Notes: generated by a model not told the origin, from the sequence alone. Positions 38,711 through 49,338 are shown, counted from the first letter of the stretch. The stretch is 64,000 bases of DNA from Chloropicon primus (GCA_023205875.1 CP060770.1:184501-248500), one strand, 5' to 3'. Made by a program: numbers and translations.

Positions 38711-39469
38711 CTAGTAGTAGTTCTTCTCTCCGTCGTCGCCATCGTCGCCGTAGCCGTCATCTTCGGACCCGTCGCCATAAAGGTCGGCGTACTCGTCATC
38801 AGAGTAGTCCTCCTCCTCGGCATCTTGTACCAGCTCCTCCTCCTCGTCCCTTCCAAACTTGTCAGGCGAGGAGGGTCCCGCGCCAAGCCCCGAGACTGAC
38901 GACTCCCTCTTCCTCAAGGTGCGGTCTCCTCCCGCGTCGGCCTCCTCCTTGACGCGAACCAAGCCAGGCTCACGCTCGGTCTCGTGGTCAGCATCGTCCT
39001 CCGCTTTGACCACGCCCCTATTCATCTCGAACCTCTCCTCCTCCTCCTCCGCCTTCGCAAGCTTCGCGTTGAACGTGTCGAACAAGGAGGTCGAACTGCC
39101 GACCTTCCTGGACTCAGCAGAGACCCTCGAGATCTCTCTCGTCTTCGCCTTGGAGCTCCCCGTAAAGAGCTCCTTCGGGTAGTGCTCCTCGTTCACCGTC
39201 GTGATCTTCATGAACTCCGCCTTCTTCACCGCGAGCCTGTCTGGGTCCTTCACATCCTCCCAACTCAAGTAGTAAGGCGACTTGGACCACTTCTGCTTGA
39301 GAGCCGTGTCCCTCAAGTACAACTTCCTGTTCCTCAACGTCTGCGGCGGTGGCGGTGGAAGATCCGCGTAGGGCCTCCACCTCTCCTCCTCCATATCCTC
39401 CTGGCTAGCTGTTTCCTGCGCATCACGACCGCTGTCACTCGCACCGTTCACGAAGTCCCCTTCTGACAT
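38711..39469 (-). CDS. RNA polymerase III subunit RPC7/Rpc31-like
   Basis: 252 aa from ATG 39469. A conserved segment (RWRPYADLPPPPPQTLR, LYLRDTALKQKWSKSPYYLS, then AEFMKITTVNEEHYPKELF) resembles the RPC7/POLR3G pattern of a proline-rich strip followed by a helix and a P-Y-aromatic motif. The C-terminal third is very acidic (GRDEEEELVQDAEEEDYSDD) and ends in aromatic residues (EKNYY), as Rpc31 proteins do. Rpc31 belongs to the initiation subcomplex of Pol III. The call rests on this layout and is moderate. Two motif copies lie upstream in minus sense. N-terminal residues may come from an upstream exon. Confidence 0.5.
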   Translation of the reverse strand: MSEGDFVNGASDSGRDAQETASQEDMEEERWRPYADLPPPPPQTLRNRKLYLRDTALKQKWSKSPYYLSWEDVKDPDRLAVKKAEFMKITTVNEEHYPKELFTGSSKAKTREISRVSAESRKVGSSTSLFDTFNAKLAKAEEEEERFEMNRGVVKAEDDADHETEREPGLVRVKEEADAGGDRTLRKRESSVSGLGAGPSSPDKFGRDEEEELVQDAEEEDYSDDEYADLYGDGSEDDGYGDDGDDGEKNYY

Positions 39470-40087
39470 CTCTCCCTCCTCCTCCTCAACAACAACTCGA
39501 GGCAAAAACGAGTTCGCGGCCGTTACCGGCAACTCCAGTTGTCAAAACCACTCGAGTGACGACTCTTTCGAAAGCTCTTGAGACGAACTTTCTGATGGAT
39601 CCCTCTTCTCTCACTCTCACAGTCGTTCTCGCCACCACCGTCCTCGTTGAGGTAGCCCAACTCGAATACTTTTTTTTTTCCTTCCCCTTCCGCTCTCCCA
39701 ATCAATGCTTCGACCACTCCAGTTGTCAAACCACCCGAGTGACGGCTCTTTCGAAAGGTCTTGAGACGAACTGTCGTTCAATTGAAACCCCTTCCGCTCT
39801 CTTCGCCCTCGACGTCGTCCAAACCCACGACAAAACAGCCCAGGCGACACTCCACTCGTCTCCTCTGGATCAGTTCGTTTTTGGCGCCGTCGAAGAAACA
39901 GAAACAAAAATCGATCGATCGATCGAGGCGGAGGAGGAGGAGGGGGCGAGTTCGCGACCGATCGCCGCTCGAGGGGTGGGAGAAAAGGGAACGATCACTT
40001 GCGCGATCGAATATACGTCTCGCGATCTTTGGATTCGTGGGTCGGTTGACCCCATTGGCTTGACGCTCGTCGAGGAGGAGGGAAGCC
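39470..40087. promoter_or_regulatory. Divergent leaders of RPC7-like and BIN4 genes with E2F-like site
   Basis: Minus motif copies at 39549..39583 and 39731..39766 share CGAGTGACGACTCTTTCGAAA-type cores and lie 182 bp apart. A diverged plus copy at 40018..40053 precedes BIN4. TTTTTGGCGCC (39878..39888) between them fits the plant E2F consensus TTTSSCGC. A GATC repeat lies at 39911..39926. Confidence 0.6.
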
Positions 40088-41377
40088 ATGCCAGCATCCT
40101 CCTTGTTGGGTTCGGATAGTTCCGACCCGAGTTGGATCAAAGACTACAAGGTAAGGACACTCGATCCTCTCCTGCATCATTGTCATTGCCACCATCTCTT
40201 TCTCTCTTTCTCTCGTTCTCTGTTGTTTGAGTGTTGGTCATCGTGTTCATCATCAACAACATCATCAACATCATCATCAACATCATCATGTTCATGTTCA
40301 TGTTCAAGTTCTTCTCGTCTCATGAGCGTGAACCATGCACCTGTCACGGATGGCTGTACTCTCTGCCTCTTCGCTACTCTCTTTCACGGTCTCTGTGATG
40401 GTGAGGAAGGCGGTCAGCATCAACATCAACATCAACTTTTGCTCCTGCTCCTGCTGATGTGCACCAATGCACCTGTCACGGATGGATGTTTCTGACTCGC
40501 TCTCCTCTGCTCCTTTTCTGCGTGATCCCTTTGTCTGAAACCACACCAGTCGCCCGAGAAGAAGAGGAAGGCGGATGACGAGGAGCCTCGAGGGAACGCC
40601 ACCACCGAGGTGACTTCTGGTCTGAAGAAGGCCAAGGTGGTCAGGCCGGTGGGCAAGATCGTGGAGAGTGACAGCAGCAGCGAGGACTCCGATGACCTCC
40701 CTCTTGCCGTGGTCACCCAAAAGGCCATGCGAGTTGAGGAGGCGGAGCCCGAGCGTGTCAAGACGAGGGATGATGGAGGGGATGGGGGTGGGCCCCGGGT
40801 GCTCTTCGACTTGACGGACGACACGCCAACAGCTACGCAGCAATCATGCGAGGAGGAGCCTCTGACTCAAACGCAGCAGACGGTGGACGAGACCGTCAAC
40901 ACTTGTGACACTGGGGGCGCGTCAAAGGGTGGCGGTGGCGGTGGTGTCAACAGCGAGTACGTCGTCACGATTCCCGAAAAGGGAGTCTCGAGAACCAGAG
41001 TCCTGGTGCAGTTCGACAAGAACTCGCAGTCGAAGCTCGACCTGAGTGGAGACGTCGGGGCGGTGGGGAGGTTTCTGGTCACCAAAGGGGGCAAGAGGCT
41101 GGACTTTGGTGTCGGAAAGGCTTACGACGCTGCGAAGCATGGCAAGCAGTCTTTGCTGGAGGACAACATAGAAATTAGGATGGACCTCAAGGGGCAAATG
41201 TACAACTGCACGGTGGTGCCCACGTGCACTACGATGATCCTCAAAGTTGATAAGGGGAAGGATGCCAAGGTCGAGTCCATGGCCACGGACGTGCTTCGGC
41301 TGGACCAGGACGTGTACACTCAAGAAGGGAGACACCACGACAGCTCCGCGGGCGCCGTCGCTGCGAAGGGAAAGTAG
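40088..41377 (+). CDS. BIN4: BIN4/MIDGET-like topoisomerase VI complex protein
   Basis: Exons 40088..40150 and 40550..41377 encode 296 aa. An acidic, Lys-rich N-terminus (SPEKKRKADDEEPR) leads to a conserved C-terminal domain: VLVQFDKNSQSKLDLSGDVG, AVGRFLVTKGGKRLDF, then DLKGQMYNCTVVPTCTTMIL and KVESMATDVLRL. Plant BIN4 has the same DLSGD-GAVGR and DLKG-IY-T-I-P segments. In plants BIN4 works with topoisomerase VI to decatenate chromosomes during endoreduplication. The 399-nt intron contains AAC/ATC triplet runs and a direct repeat GCACCTGTCACGGATGG (40338..40354 and 40468..40484). Confidence 0.85.
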
Positions 41378-41519
41378 GCGGGCGGCGACGGACTTTCCCT
41401 CCTTTCCATCATGTACAGTAACAGCAATAAGCAAGCTCGTAATTGTATCCTACTCGCAATGATAAGTTGATATCTATCACACACATACAAACAAACCCCC
41501 CGAGGTTAGAATAGTATTC

Positions 41520-42407
41520 TCAATGCAAAGACACCGTGGCCACTTTGCTCATGTATTCCATGAGCGTTTTCCTGACAAACTTTCCGATGGCCTTGCAGCC
41601 CTCGGAGCTGATGTCCACGGTCTCCTCCAAATCCTCTGGCGTCATCTTCGAGTCGCACATCACGCTGACAACGTCCTGGTGGTGGTGCCTCTCACCGCTG
41701 ACTGTGACGGCCAAGCTGAGCTCCATGTGCTTGTTTATCTCCGTGCTGTTGGGATCGAGGAGAAACTTTTGGCCCTCTCCCGCCCCTTGGGCTTGAAGCA
41801 TCCTCGCCTCTCTCAGCGTTTTCCCGATCGGCTGGGCCGTGCAGCCGCAGGAAACCACAAAGTTGCCGCAGGCCAAATTCGCCATACCCACCGCGCACGT
41901 CACCGCATTCACGCAGCAGGACTTGACGCCCCCGTCCGCGGTGAGCACCACAACCTTAATCTGAACCTCCGACGTGCTTCCCATCGCCGAGAAGGACGAG
42001 CTCGACTTCGTCCTCGTCGTCGTCGACGACGAAGAGTTCAGCATCGTTTGAACGGTGCACCTCAAGGCGTTCTCCAAGTCCACGATAAATCGGTCCGTTC
42101 GACCCCGCTCCCTCCTCTCCTGCATCGCGAAGGGAGCCCACGACACTCTGAGCTCCACCACCGGGGCCGAACCCCCCCCTCCCCCCCCTCTGTTCCCCGT
42201 CACGCCGCTTCTCTTCAGCTTGCTCGTGCTCATGGGCACCACGTTGCACGACGCCAGGACCTTGGTCCTCCCCATCATGAACATAGCCGACCCGTCCGCG
42301 CCCTTGACGACATCCAGGTCGCACGTCAGACGCCTCAGCTCGTTCCACTTCCTCCCGTCCTGCCTCAAGTCTCCTCCCAGGACACCTCCCACGCTCCCGG
42401 ACGCCAT
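41520..42407 (-). CDS. RRP41: Exosome core subunit RRP41 (RNase PH fold)
   Basis: 295 aa from ATG 42407. It reads LRQDGRKWNELRRLTCDLDV, GADGSAMFMMGRTKVLASCN, TDRFIVDLENALRCTVQTML, VVLTADGGVKSCCVNAVTCA and GCTAQPIGKTLREA. The D-GR---E-R start and the ADGG---C-NA--CA motif identify the RRP41/EXOSC4 branch of the RNase PH family. Two inserts (a Gly/Ser run, GNRGGGGGGSAP, and a Ser/Thr run, SSSSTTTRTKSSSS) lengthen it relative to yeast. In most eukaryotes the ring is not catalytic, while plant RRP41 keeps phosphorolytic activity. The longer open frame upstream runs through leader motif copies at 42446..42479 and 42625..42660 and is not taken as coding. Confidence 0.9.
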   Translation of the reverse strand: MASGSVGGVLGGDLRQDGRKWNELRRLTCDLDVVKGADGSAMFMMGRTKVLASCNVVPMSTSKLKRSGVTGNRGGGGGGSAPVVELRVSWAPFAMQERRERGRTDRFIVDLENALRCTVQTMLNSSSSTTTRTKSSSSFSAMGSTSEVQIKVVVLTADGGVKSCCVNAVTCAVGMANLACGNFVVSCGCTAQPIGKTLREARMLQAQGAGEGQKFLLDPNSTEINKHMELSLAVTVSGERHHHQDVVSVMCDSKMTPEDLEETVDISSEGCKAIGKFVRKTLMEYMSKVATVSLH

Positions 42408-43067
42408 GCTGATCCAACGCCTCAGCGCCTCACCAGGCCTCCGTTCCTCTCGTACGACAGCTCTTTCGAAAGATCTGGAAACGCTCTTTCTTGTGATCCC
42501 TTCGCCTTCCCCTTTTCTTCTCCCTTTCGTCCGCCTCGCCTCCACTGAAGGGACGGAGACACCTGCAAGAGGGGTCCAAGAATCCCGTTTACCCAAAGGC
42601 CAACCACGTCTAATGGACGCCAAACGAGTCGATCAAGGTATCGTTGGAAAGATCTCGAGACAATCTTTCTCGTGGCCCCTCACTTGCGTCCTGAAACCCT
42701 CCCTTTCGTCCACCTCGCCTCCTTCAAGTCGTGACGTCGAGTCCTGTGGTTTCCTGTCCTTCCGCCGACAGCTGACTGGACACAAACGAACAGACACGAG
42801 GCGCTCGCTCGGCTGAAGAGGTGAGTTTCAACGCGACATGGAGGACGGAGGAGGAAGATGGAGGACCGAAGGAGCACACCGATGGAACCGTTACGTTCCC
42901 CTCTTTCCATCGATGTCTCGCACGAAAAGAGAGGCGGCCTCTTGCGGATGGGACGACTGAAAAGGTTTCGTTTTCTTTTTTTTTTCTGAATGGAATGGAA
43001 TGGGAACGAACCATGGGGCAGAGAGAGAGAGACAGAAGCAGACGAGTTCAATCCACCGCGAGCAACC
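42408..43067. promoter_or_regulatory. Divergent leaders of RRP41 and MMSDH with three motif copies
   Basis: Minus copies at 42446..42479 and 42625..42660 (about 180 bp apart) serve RRP41. A plus copy at 42892..42924 (CTCTTTCCATCGATGTCTCG) precedes MMSDH. No other gene is seen. Confidence 0.6.
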
Positions 43068-44922
43068 ATGTTGAGAGCCCTTCACGTCTTGAAGCGCTCG
43101 TCTTCGCCATCCCTTTCCATCGGCTTGAGACAACTCTCCAGTTCAAGCGATGCCGCAGCTGTAAGTGTCGAGGCGCTTCCTCTTCTCATCATCATCAACT
43201 TGTTCTTCATCTTCTTCATCTTCATCCGTCATCAACTTCATCATCAACTCCATCATCATCAAGAACAACAAGATGGACGAGGACCAGCCTTGCTCCAAGG
43301 ATTGTGGAGAGGTGTTTGTGAATGCAAGCTTCTCGTTGCTGACTTTGTGCTTGTCCACCTCCTTGTTCATCATCAATCAGGACTCTTTGGGCGTGACGAG
43401 CGTGCCGAGTGTGAAGATGCTGATCGATGGAAAGTTCGTGGAGAGTAAGGCGAAGGAGTTCGTGCCACTGACGAATCCAGCGACTCAGGAGGTGATTGGT
43501 CATGTGCCCTTGTGCACGCCGGAGGAGTTCGAGCAGGCCGTGCAGTCCTCGAAGGAGGCTTTCAAGACCTGGGGGAACACTCCCGTGCAGACCAGGGCCA
43601 GGGTGATGCTGAAGTTCCAGGAGCTGATTCGCGAGAACTTCGAGGAGCTTGCCGTCAACGTGTCCGTGGAACAGGGAAAGACCTTGGCGGACGCCAGGGG
43701 AGACGTTTTCAGGGGACTGGAGGTCGTCGAGTTTGCCTGCAGCATGCCTTCCCTTTCCATGGGAGAGCTCATGGAGAACGTCTCCAGCGGAATCGAGACG
43801 TACTCCATCAGGAAGCCGCTGGGCGTCGTCGCTGGAATCTGCCCCTTCAACTTCCCGGCGATGGTCCCTCTTTGGATGTATCCCATGGCTTGCACCGTCG
43901 GAAACACGATGGTGCTCAAGCCTAGTGAGCAGGACCCCGGTGCTTCTCTCATGCTCGCGGAGCTCGCTCTTGAGGCAGGCCTCCCAAAGGGCGTCCTGAA
44001 CATTGTTCACGGGCAGCACGACATCGTGAACGCCATCTGCGACCACCAGGACATCAAGGCCATCAGTTTCGTTGGCGGAGACGGCGCCGGAAAGCACGTG
44101 TACGCCAGAGGAACTGCCGCGGGCAAGAGAGTCCAGAGCAACATGGGTGCCAAGAACCACGCGGTCGTGCTCCCGGATGCCCAGGTGGAGGCCACCGTCG
44201 CGGCGTTGGCCGGCGCCTTTGCCGGAGCTGCCGGACAGAGGTGCATGGCTATCTCCGCCGCCGTTTTCGTTGGGGATGCTTACGACATGTTCGTCGATAA
44301 GATCACCGAGAAGGCAAAGGGCTTGAAGGTTTCCGGAGGACTGGAGCCAGACTGTGACGTTGGCCCCATGATCAGCCCAAAGGCGTTGGAGAGGGCCGAG
44401 GGCTTGATCCAGGCGGGCATTGACGAGGGCGCGAACTGCATTCTTGACGGAAGAGGGTACAAGCCAGAGGGCTACGAGAACGGAAACTTCTTGGCCCCCA
44501 CGGTCTTGAAGGATGTTACCCCGGACATGACTTGCTACAAGGAGGAGATCTTCGGGCCCGTCCTTTGCGCCTTGAAGGCGGACTCTTTGGAGGACGCCAT
44601 CGCTCTTATCAACGCGAACCCTTACGGCAACGGCACGTCCTTGTTCACCTCGAACGGAGCCGCTGCGAGAAAGTTCCAGAACGAGATCGACGTCGGACAG
44701 GTCGGTATCAACGTCCCTATCCCAGTCCCACTTCCAATGTTCTCCTTCACAGGGTCTAGGGGATCCTTCAGGGGTGACCTCAACTTTTACGGCAAAGCAG
44801 GCATGCAGTTCTACACCCAGTGGAGGACCATCACAGCCAGGTGGCCCGAGGTCGACATCCCAAAGTCCGCGAGAGCCGCTGGCTTGGATGGCGTTGGAGC
44901 TTCCGCCCCTGGGCAGGACTAA
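43068..44922 (+). CDS. ALDH6: Methylmalonate-semialdehyde dehydrogenase (acylating), mitochondrial
   Basis: Exons 43068..43160 and 43381..44922 encode 544 aa. Exon 1 encodes exactly the presequence ([20 protein letters not shown], then [11 protein letters not shown]). The body reads [60 protein letters not shown] and [17 protein letters not shown] with the catalytic Cys. [20 protein letters not shown] near the end is typical of this subfamily. The enzyme converts methylmalonate semialdehyde to propionyl-CoA in valine and thymine breakdown, using CoA and NAD. The 220-nt intron is rich in ATC triplets and has no motif. Confidence 0.96.
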
Positions 44923-44991
44923 ATCCACGCGACTACAGATCTTAAAAGCTAAGTTATTATTACACACCGGTCTTTTTTGTTGCATTGTTTT

Positions 44992-47900
44992 TTACGTGCC
45001 CACACCTTCCAGGACCATCTGCGTGTAATCGCAGAGTCCATGCGTGAGAAGCGTTACGGACAGACTGTCGAACCACACTTTCCCCGTGTGCCCCCTGAAC
45101 ATGCAGTAGAGCTGCAGAGCGACAATCGGCTGCTCCGGGTCGATCACCCCGGCTCTGAACTGCCAGGAGTGCGTGCCCACGTCAAAAGGAATGTTGTAGC
45201 CCCACTTCACGCTCCCGTCCTTGTACACGATGTCCACATAGACAGCGTACCCGCCGTCCACCACGCCGGAAACCTTCTCAGCCTTGCTCCATCCCGAGAC
45301 AACTACGGCTTCTGGCTCCTCCTGCTGCAGCCACACCTCCTGGTAAGCGGCATGGGTTCGCCTCCAGTCGCTGCTCTGCATCGTGATCGCCAAGGTGTCC
45401 AGGGAGCCCGCCTTCTTGCCCCCCGCAAAATCGACGGTGTAACCGTCCATGAAGGCCTTCCAGCCCGCGCTGGGATAGTCCACTGGGCCGGTGTAAGCAA
45501 ACTGTGGATTGCGGAGGAGGTTTTGCCCCTTCTTCTGTATCCTTCCCTCCCTGCACAAGCTCTGCAGGGAGGAGGACATCACTTTCACGACCTTTTGGAG
45601 CTCCAAGGTGGTGTACTTCTCCTTCTCCAGCATGGCGTTGTTCTTGTCATGGGACTCCTTCATGCCCTGCGCAAAGAGCACAAGCTGGTGCAAAGATGTT
45701 GGAATGGTGTCCAAGTAAGGCCTGATGGTCCTGACCTGGTTGCCATGCTTGGCTGTCGTCCTACTGTGAGAGGTCACACGCAATCGGTACCAGTACAGCG
45801 GGAGGGGCAGCGTCACGAGCTTGAACCCAGAGAGCACGGACTTGCTGAAGAGCTCCCAATCCTCGAGAGCGTATCCGTAGTCGTCCGGGAATCCGCCAAC
45901 CTCATCAAAGGCGGTCTTTCTTATCATCGCATTCGTGTCGCCGTACATGTTTTGGAACATGCCGACCGTCTTGGCGTCTCCGATGGGCACCCACCTGCCC
46001 GTGGGGGTGAGGCCATAGGGCGGGGGATCGTTCCCAAAGAAGTAGTCGTTGACGCAGGTGAGCACGTCGGCGCCCGTGAAGGCAGCGACATTGACGAAGG
46101 TCGTGATCTCTTCCCGCTTCGCATAGTTATCGTCATCCATGAAGAAGAGGAACTCTCCGCTGGCCAGCTTGGCAGCCTGGTTCCTTGCTGCTCCGGGTCC
46201 CCTGTTCACCTGCTGCATCACCTGCCAGCCCTTTGGGGCGAACTTCGCTCTCAGGTCCTCCAGCAAAACGTTCGCTTCCTCGAGGGTGCTTCCATCGTCC
46301 ACGACAATCACCTCGAGCCTCGCGTAGTCCTGGTGCTCAATGCTCTCCAGGGTCTGCTTGAGGAGCGCCGGGTTGTTGTACGTCACGACGCAGACGGAGA
46401 CCAGGGGGGTGCCGTAGTGCATCACGGACAAGTCAAACGCTCTCGCCTGGTGCTTGAGGATGTGGTGCCAGATGCCCCAGGTCCTGGAATTGCTGCTGGC
46501 AAAGGCATCGTAACCGACGAATCCTGGGTATATCCCCCCAAGCAGAATGGTTTCCAAGCGCTTGGCCATCTCTTTCGCCGCGGGGATCACCAAGGCCTGC
46601 TCCCTCAGGTACGGCGGAACGAGCTCCTCCACGCCTCCAACCCTGGACGCCAAGAAGGGGACACCGGCTATCAGGCACTCCAGAACGCTCAATGGGGAGT
46701 TCTCCATGATCGAAGGCATCACCGCGAGCCTCCTGCCCACGGTGCCTTCGATCGTCCTGTTGCTCTCTTCCTTGAGGTACTCCAGCCTGTGCTGCGGCCC
46801 GGCCTGGTCGTCCAAGATCCGCCACTCGAAGTTCCACTTCACGGATCGATGCTTCACGTAGTCCTCGATTCTCGCGTTGATGTTTCCTGGCAAGGTGAGG
46901 AACTCGTCCTGCTCGTTTGGAAACTTCCCGAGGAACGTTACGGAGAACTGGGGCAAGTTTCGCTTGCTAAGCCTGTCGAGCGCATCGCAAAACAGGACAA
47001 TCCCCTTTTTCAGCTCTGCTCGAGCAAAGTACACCAGCTCGGTGATCTTCACGGGGTTCCCCTTCATCACCTCGAGGCCCTCGTCCAGGACCTCACTCGT
47101 GGTTCTCGGCATCATCTGGTGCCTCTTCAGCCACTTGGGCGCCACGTGCTGCTGCACGACGACCTTGTCCCTCGGCAGGACCCAAGAGTTGTCCTGCAGC
47201 CAATTCAGCATGTAGTGGGAAGGGGAAACCAGGTAGTCCGCGTTCTTGGCCGTCTCTCTCTCGAGGTGGTCAGAAACCAAGTCGTTCACCTGGTCCAGCA
47301 GCTTGAGCGAGTTGATCTTGTACCACATGTGAGGACAGTGCAAGTGAACCACCAGGATGGTCTGCAGGAAATCCAACCCTTGCTTCTTCGCGCTCGTCGC
47401 GAAGAATCCCGCGCCCTTGTTGTCCGCAAAGTGAATCACGTCGAAGCTCTCCTGAGCCCTCAGCCACATGAAGACCCTGTGGGCGATCTCCACGTCCTTG
47501 TCCACGTCGTAGCTTACCGGCTTGGGCAGCGCGACGAGGGTCAACCCAAGCTTCTTGTAGTAATCGACCCAGTGGTCGATGGAGCCAACATCTGTGCGGG
47601 CGCCATTCCTCGTGTACAGCAGAGTCACCTCGAACCCGGACTTGCAGAGGCTCTCCGCCAGCGTGGTGAGGGCCGTCCCCGGTCCCGAGGACAATGCCAG
47701 GCCCATGAAAGCGTTGGACACGATGCAGACTCTGCCGTATTTCTTGATCCTCCAGCTCTCCGAGTGGGATCCGAAGAACGCATCGTACGTCTCGAAGAGC
47801 TCAGCCTCCGTTCGAACGACCTCGTCGAGCATCGGCCACACCTCCGTGGAGTAGTCCTTGGCCGAAACTCCCGCGCTGGCCTGCGTCGGCACCGTCGTCG

Positions 47901-48078
47901 TCGTCGGCTGGGTGGGCCGGGCTTGCGCCTCGGAGCCCCGGCCCTGGCCGCCGTCCGACGAGAGGGTCATGTAGAACACCAAGTTCCATGCCGGAAAAGC
48001 AAGAAGGACCAAGATGAACCAGTTCGACTTGAGCAAGCTCAAGTAACTAGTAGTGGTCCGCTTCGAAGAGGAGGCCAT
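44992..48078 (-). CDS. GT4-GT2 fusion glycosyltransferase, Golgi type II membrane protein
   Basis: 1028 aa, single exon. A short cytoplasmic N-terminus and one membrane anchor (SNWFILVLLAFPAWNLVFYM) are followed by a Thr/Pro stem. Residues about 110 to 540 form a GT-B glycosyltransferase: VCIVSNAFMGLALSSGPGTA, VIHFADNKGAGF, ENSPLSVLECLIAGVPFLAS and RVGGVEELVPP. Residues about 555 to 830 form a GT-A (GT2) domain: PLVSVCVVTYNNPALLKQTL, VIVVDDGST, FLFFMDDDNY (DxD) and YGYALEDWELFSKS. The C-terminal 160 residues look like a beta-sandwich module (GWKAFMDGYTVDF, DIVYKDGSVKWGYNIPFDVG). The topology and two catalytic domains predict a bifunctional glycan-building enzyme; donor and acceptor sugars are unknown. 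Confidence 0.85.
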   Translation of the reverse strand: MASSSKRTTTSYLSLLKSNWFILVLLAFPAWNLVFYMTLSSDGGQGRGSEAQARPTQPTTTTVPTQASAGVSAKDYSTEVWPMLDEVVRTEAELFETYDAFFGSHSESWRIKKYGRVCIVSNAFMGLALSSGPGTALTTLAESLCKSGFEVTLLYTRNGARTDVGSIDHWVDYYKKLGLTLVALPKPVSYDVDKDVEIAHRVFMWLRAQESFDVIHFADNKGAGFFATSAKKQGLDFLQTILVVHLHCPHMWYKINSLKLLDQVNDLVSDHLERETAKNADYLVSPSHYMLNWLQDNSWVLPRDKVVVQQHVAPKWLKRHQMMPRTTSEVLDEGLEVMKGNPVKITELVYFARAELKKGIVLFCDALDRLSKRNLPQFSVTFLGKFPNEQDEFLTLPGNINARIEDYVKHRSVKWNFEWRILDDQAGPQHRLEYLKEESNRTIEGTVGRRLAVMPSIMENSPLSVLECLIAGVPFLASRVGGVEELVPPYLREQALVIPAAKEMAKRLETILLGGIYPGFVGYDAFASSNSRTWGIWHHILKHQARAFDLSVMHYGTPLVSVCVVTYNNPALLKQTLESIEHQDYARLEVIVVDDGSTLEEANVLLEDLRAKFAPKGWQVMQQVNRGPGAARNQAAKLASGEFLFFMDDDNYAKREEITTFVNVAAFTGADVLTCVNDYFFGNDPPPYGLTPTGRWVPIGDAKTVGMFQNMYGDTNAMIRKTAFDEVGGFPDDYGYALEDWELFSKSVLSGFKLVTLPLPLYWYRLRVTSHSRTTAKHGNQVRTIRPYLDTIPTSLHQLVLFAQGMKESHDKNNAMLEKEKYTTLELQKVVKVMSSSLQSLCREGRIQKKGQNLLRNPQFAYTGPVDYPSAGWKAFMDGYTVDFAGGKKAGSLDTLAITMQSSDWRRTHAAYQEVWLQQEEPEAVVVSGWSKAEKVSGVVDGGYAVYVDIVYKDGSVKWGYNIPFDVGTHSWQFRAGVIDPEQPIVALQLYCMFRGHTGKVWFDSLSVTLLTHGLCDYTQMVLEGVGT

Positions 48079-49338
48079 GTTCCTCCAATATAGAGTACAG
48101 GATTGGATTGTCACAGAGCGCCTCGTCCTTCGTCAAAAGAGTCAGGAGCCGATCCGGTTACGAAGGGATGCAAACCATGCGTTGACGAAGGTCGCGCGCG
48201 CGCGTGTCTTTGATCAAGACTGGGACTCACCACCACCGGGTGCCATGATGATGATGATGATGATGATGATGATGGGACAACTAGACGCAACCTCGAGTCG
48301 CAAAATGACCCGTTTCAATCGAGAGATCACGAAGCGGAGAGAGTATCATCCATGGTAGTCTGACCCTCCCCTCTCCCTCGCACCTTCCTCCTCTGCAAGC
48401 TCTCTCTTTCTCTCTCTCTCACACACACACTCTCGATGAGAGTCCCGCTCCAAGATCCAGTGATCCCGGAGGAAAACACGTCTCCTGGACGCCAAATGGG
48501 TCAAATGACCACTCGTTGGAAAGATCGTGAGACGTATGTTTCGTCTAAGCAATGAACATCCTTTGAATCGTCGTCACTTGGTCTCCAATTGCACCGCAAG
48601 CGTCGCCCCTCTCCCTCGCACCTCCTGGATTCCGACTGTCAAAATTGTCCATGGGATGAAGATTCATTTTGTCATTTTGTGATAGACGTTATATTTATAT
48701 AACGTCCCACACCGAAAAACCCTAATTGGTAACGTCGCGCGCAGAATTCTGCAAAGCGGCGATCAATCGCGATCGCGGGTCGTCACGGAGGGAGGTACGT
48801 TTGCAGGCGAAATACGACCCTTGGACGAGGGGAAAAGGGTGACGAGAAGGTTACCACGGCGTCCGCCATCTCGTGATCTTTCCAACGACCCCTCGTTTGG
48901 ACCGTTTCGTCGACGCGGTGACTGAAAACTTGCGACCTTTGTGCGCTCATCACCAGCGGTCTTGATTCTTTGATTGAATCTTGTGGGTCTTGTGGTGCGA
49001 GGAGAGACGGAGAGGGCGAGGAGCGACGGAGGGGGGAAGCAGGAGAGGTCTTCGAGGGCGAAGGATCTCTTCGCCACCGCCGCCGTCGTCGCATTTCTTT
49101 TTTTTTTTTTCCGTCGAGGAGATCATAGCATTCCCCAGGCTTCTCTTTTTGTCTCCTGCGGAGGTCCCCTCTCGTGAAGGCATCAGCATTCATCATCAGC
49201 TGCTCGATCAGCATCGACGATTGGAGTGACTCGAAAGATCCCGATGGTAAAGCAGTGAGTGATCGATCACCTTTTTCGTGGTGCTGAAGAGAGGAAGAAC
49301 GGGACGGGTTGGCGCCACGCTCTGCCACCACCACCAAG
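48079..49338. promoter_or_regulatory. Divergent leaders of the fusion glycosyltransferase and TRRAP
   Basis: No gene is seen. A minus motif copy lies at 48501..48534 and a plus copy at 48869..48903, each in sense with its gene. Between them are a perfect inverted repeat GACGTTATAT-tt-ATATAACGTC (48685..48706) and a telo-box AAACCCTAA (48717..48725), in an AT-rich island that is the likely shared promoter. An ATG microsatellite lies at 48245..48277 and a CT tract at 48401..48419. Confidence 0.65.

Noticed and set aside
2249-43069. N-terminal extensions of ClpR, ORC5, RRP41 and TDP1 frames that run through motif copies
   Set aside because: The motif is shared by unrelated genes in different reading frames and lies in introns where splice sites are clear, so translated motif segments (such as SRSFERAV) are not coding. 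For ClpR the frame was kept only downstream of its acceptor.
44977-48093. 1038-codon open frame on the plus strand opposite the fusion glycosyltransferase
   Set aside because: Its translation is rich in Val, His, Leu and Arg without family motifs, as expected for the complement of a GC-rich coding strand. The minus strand encodes recognisable domains throughout.
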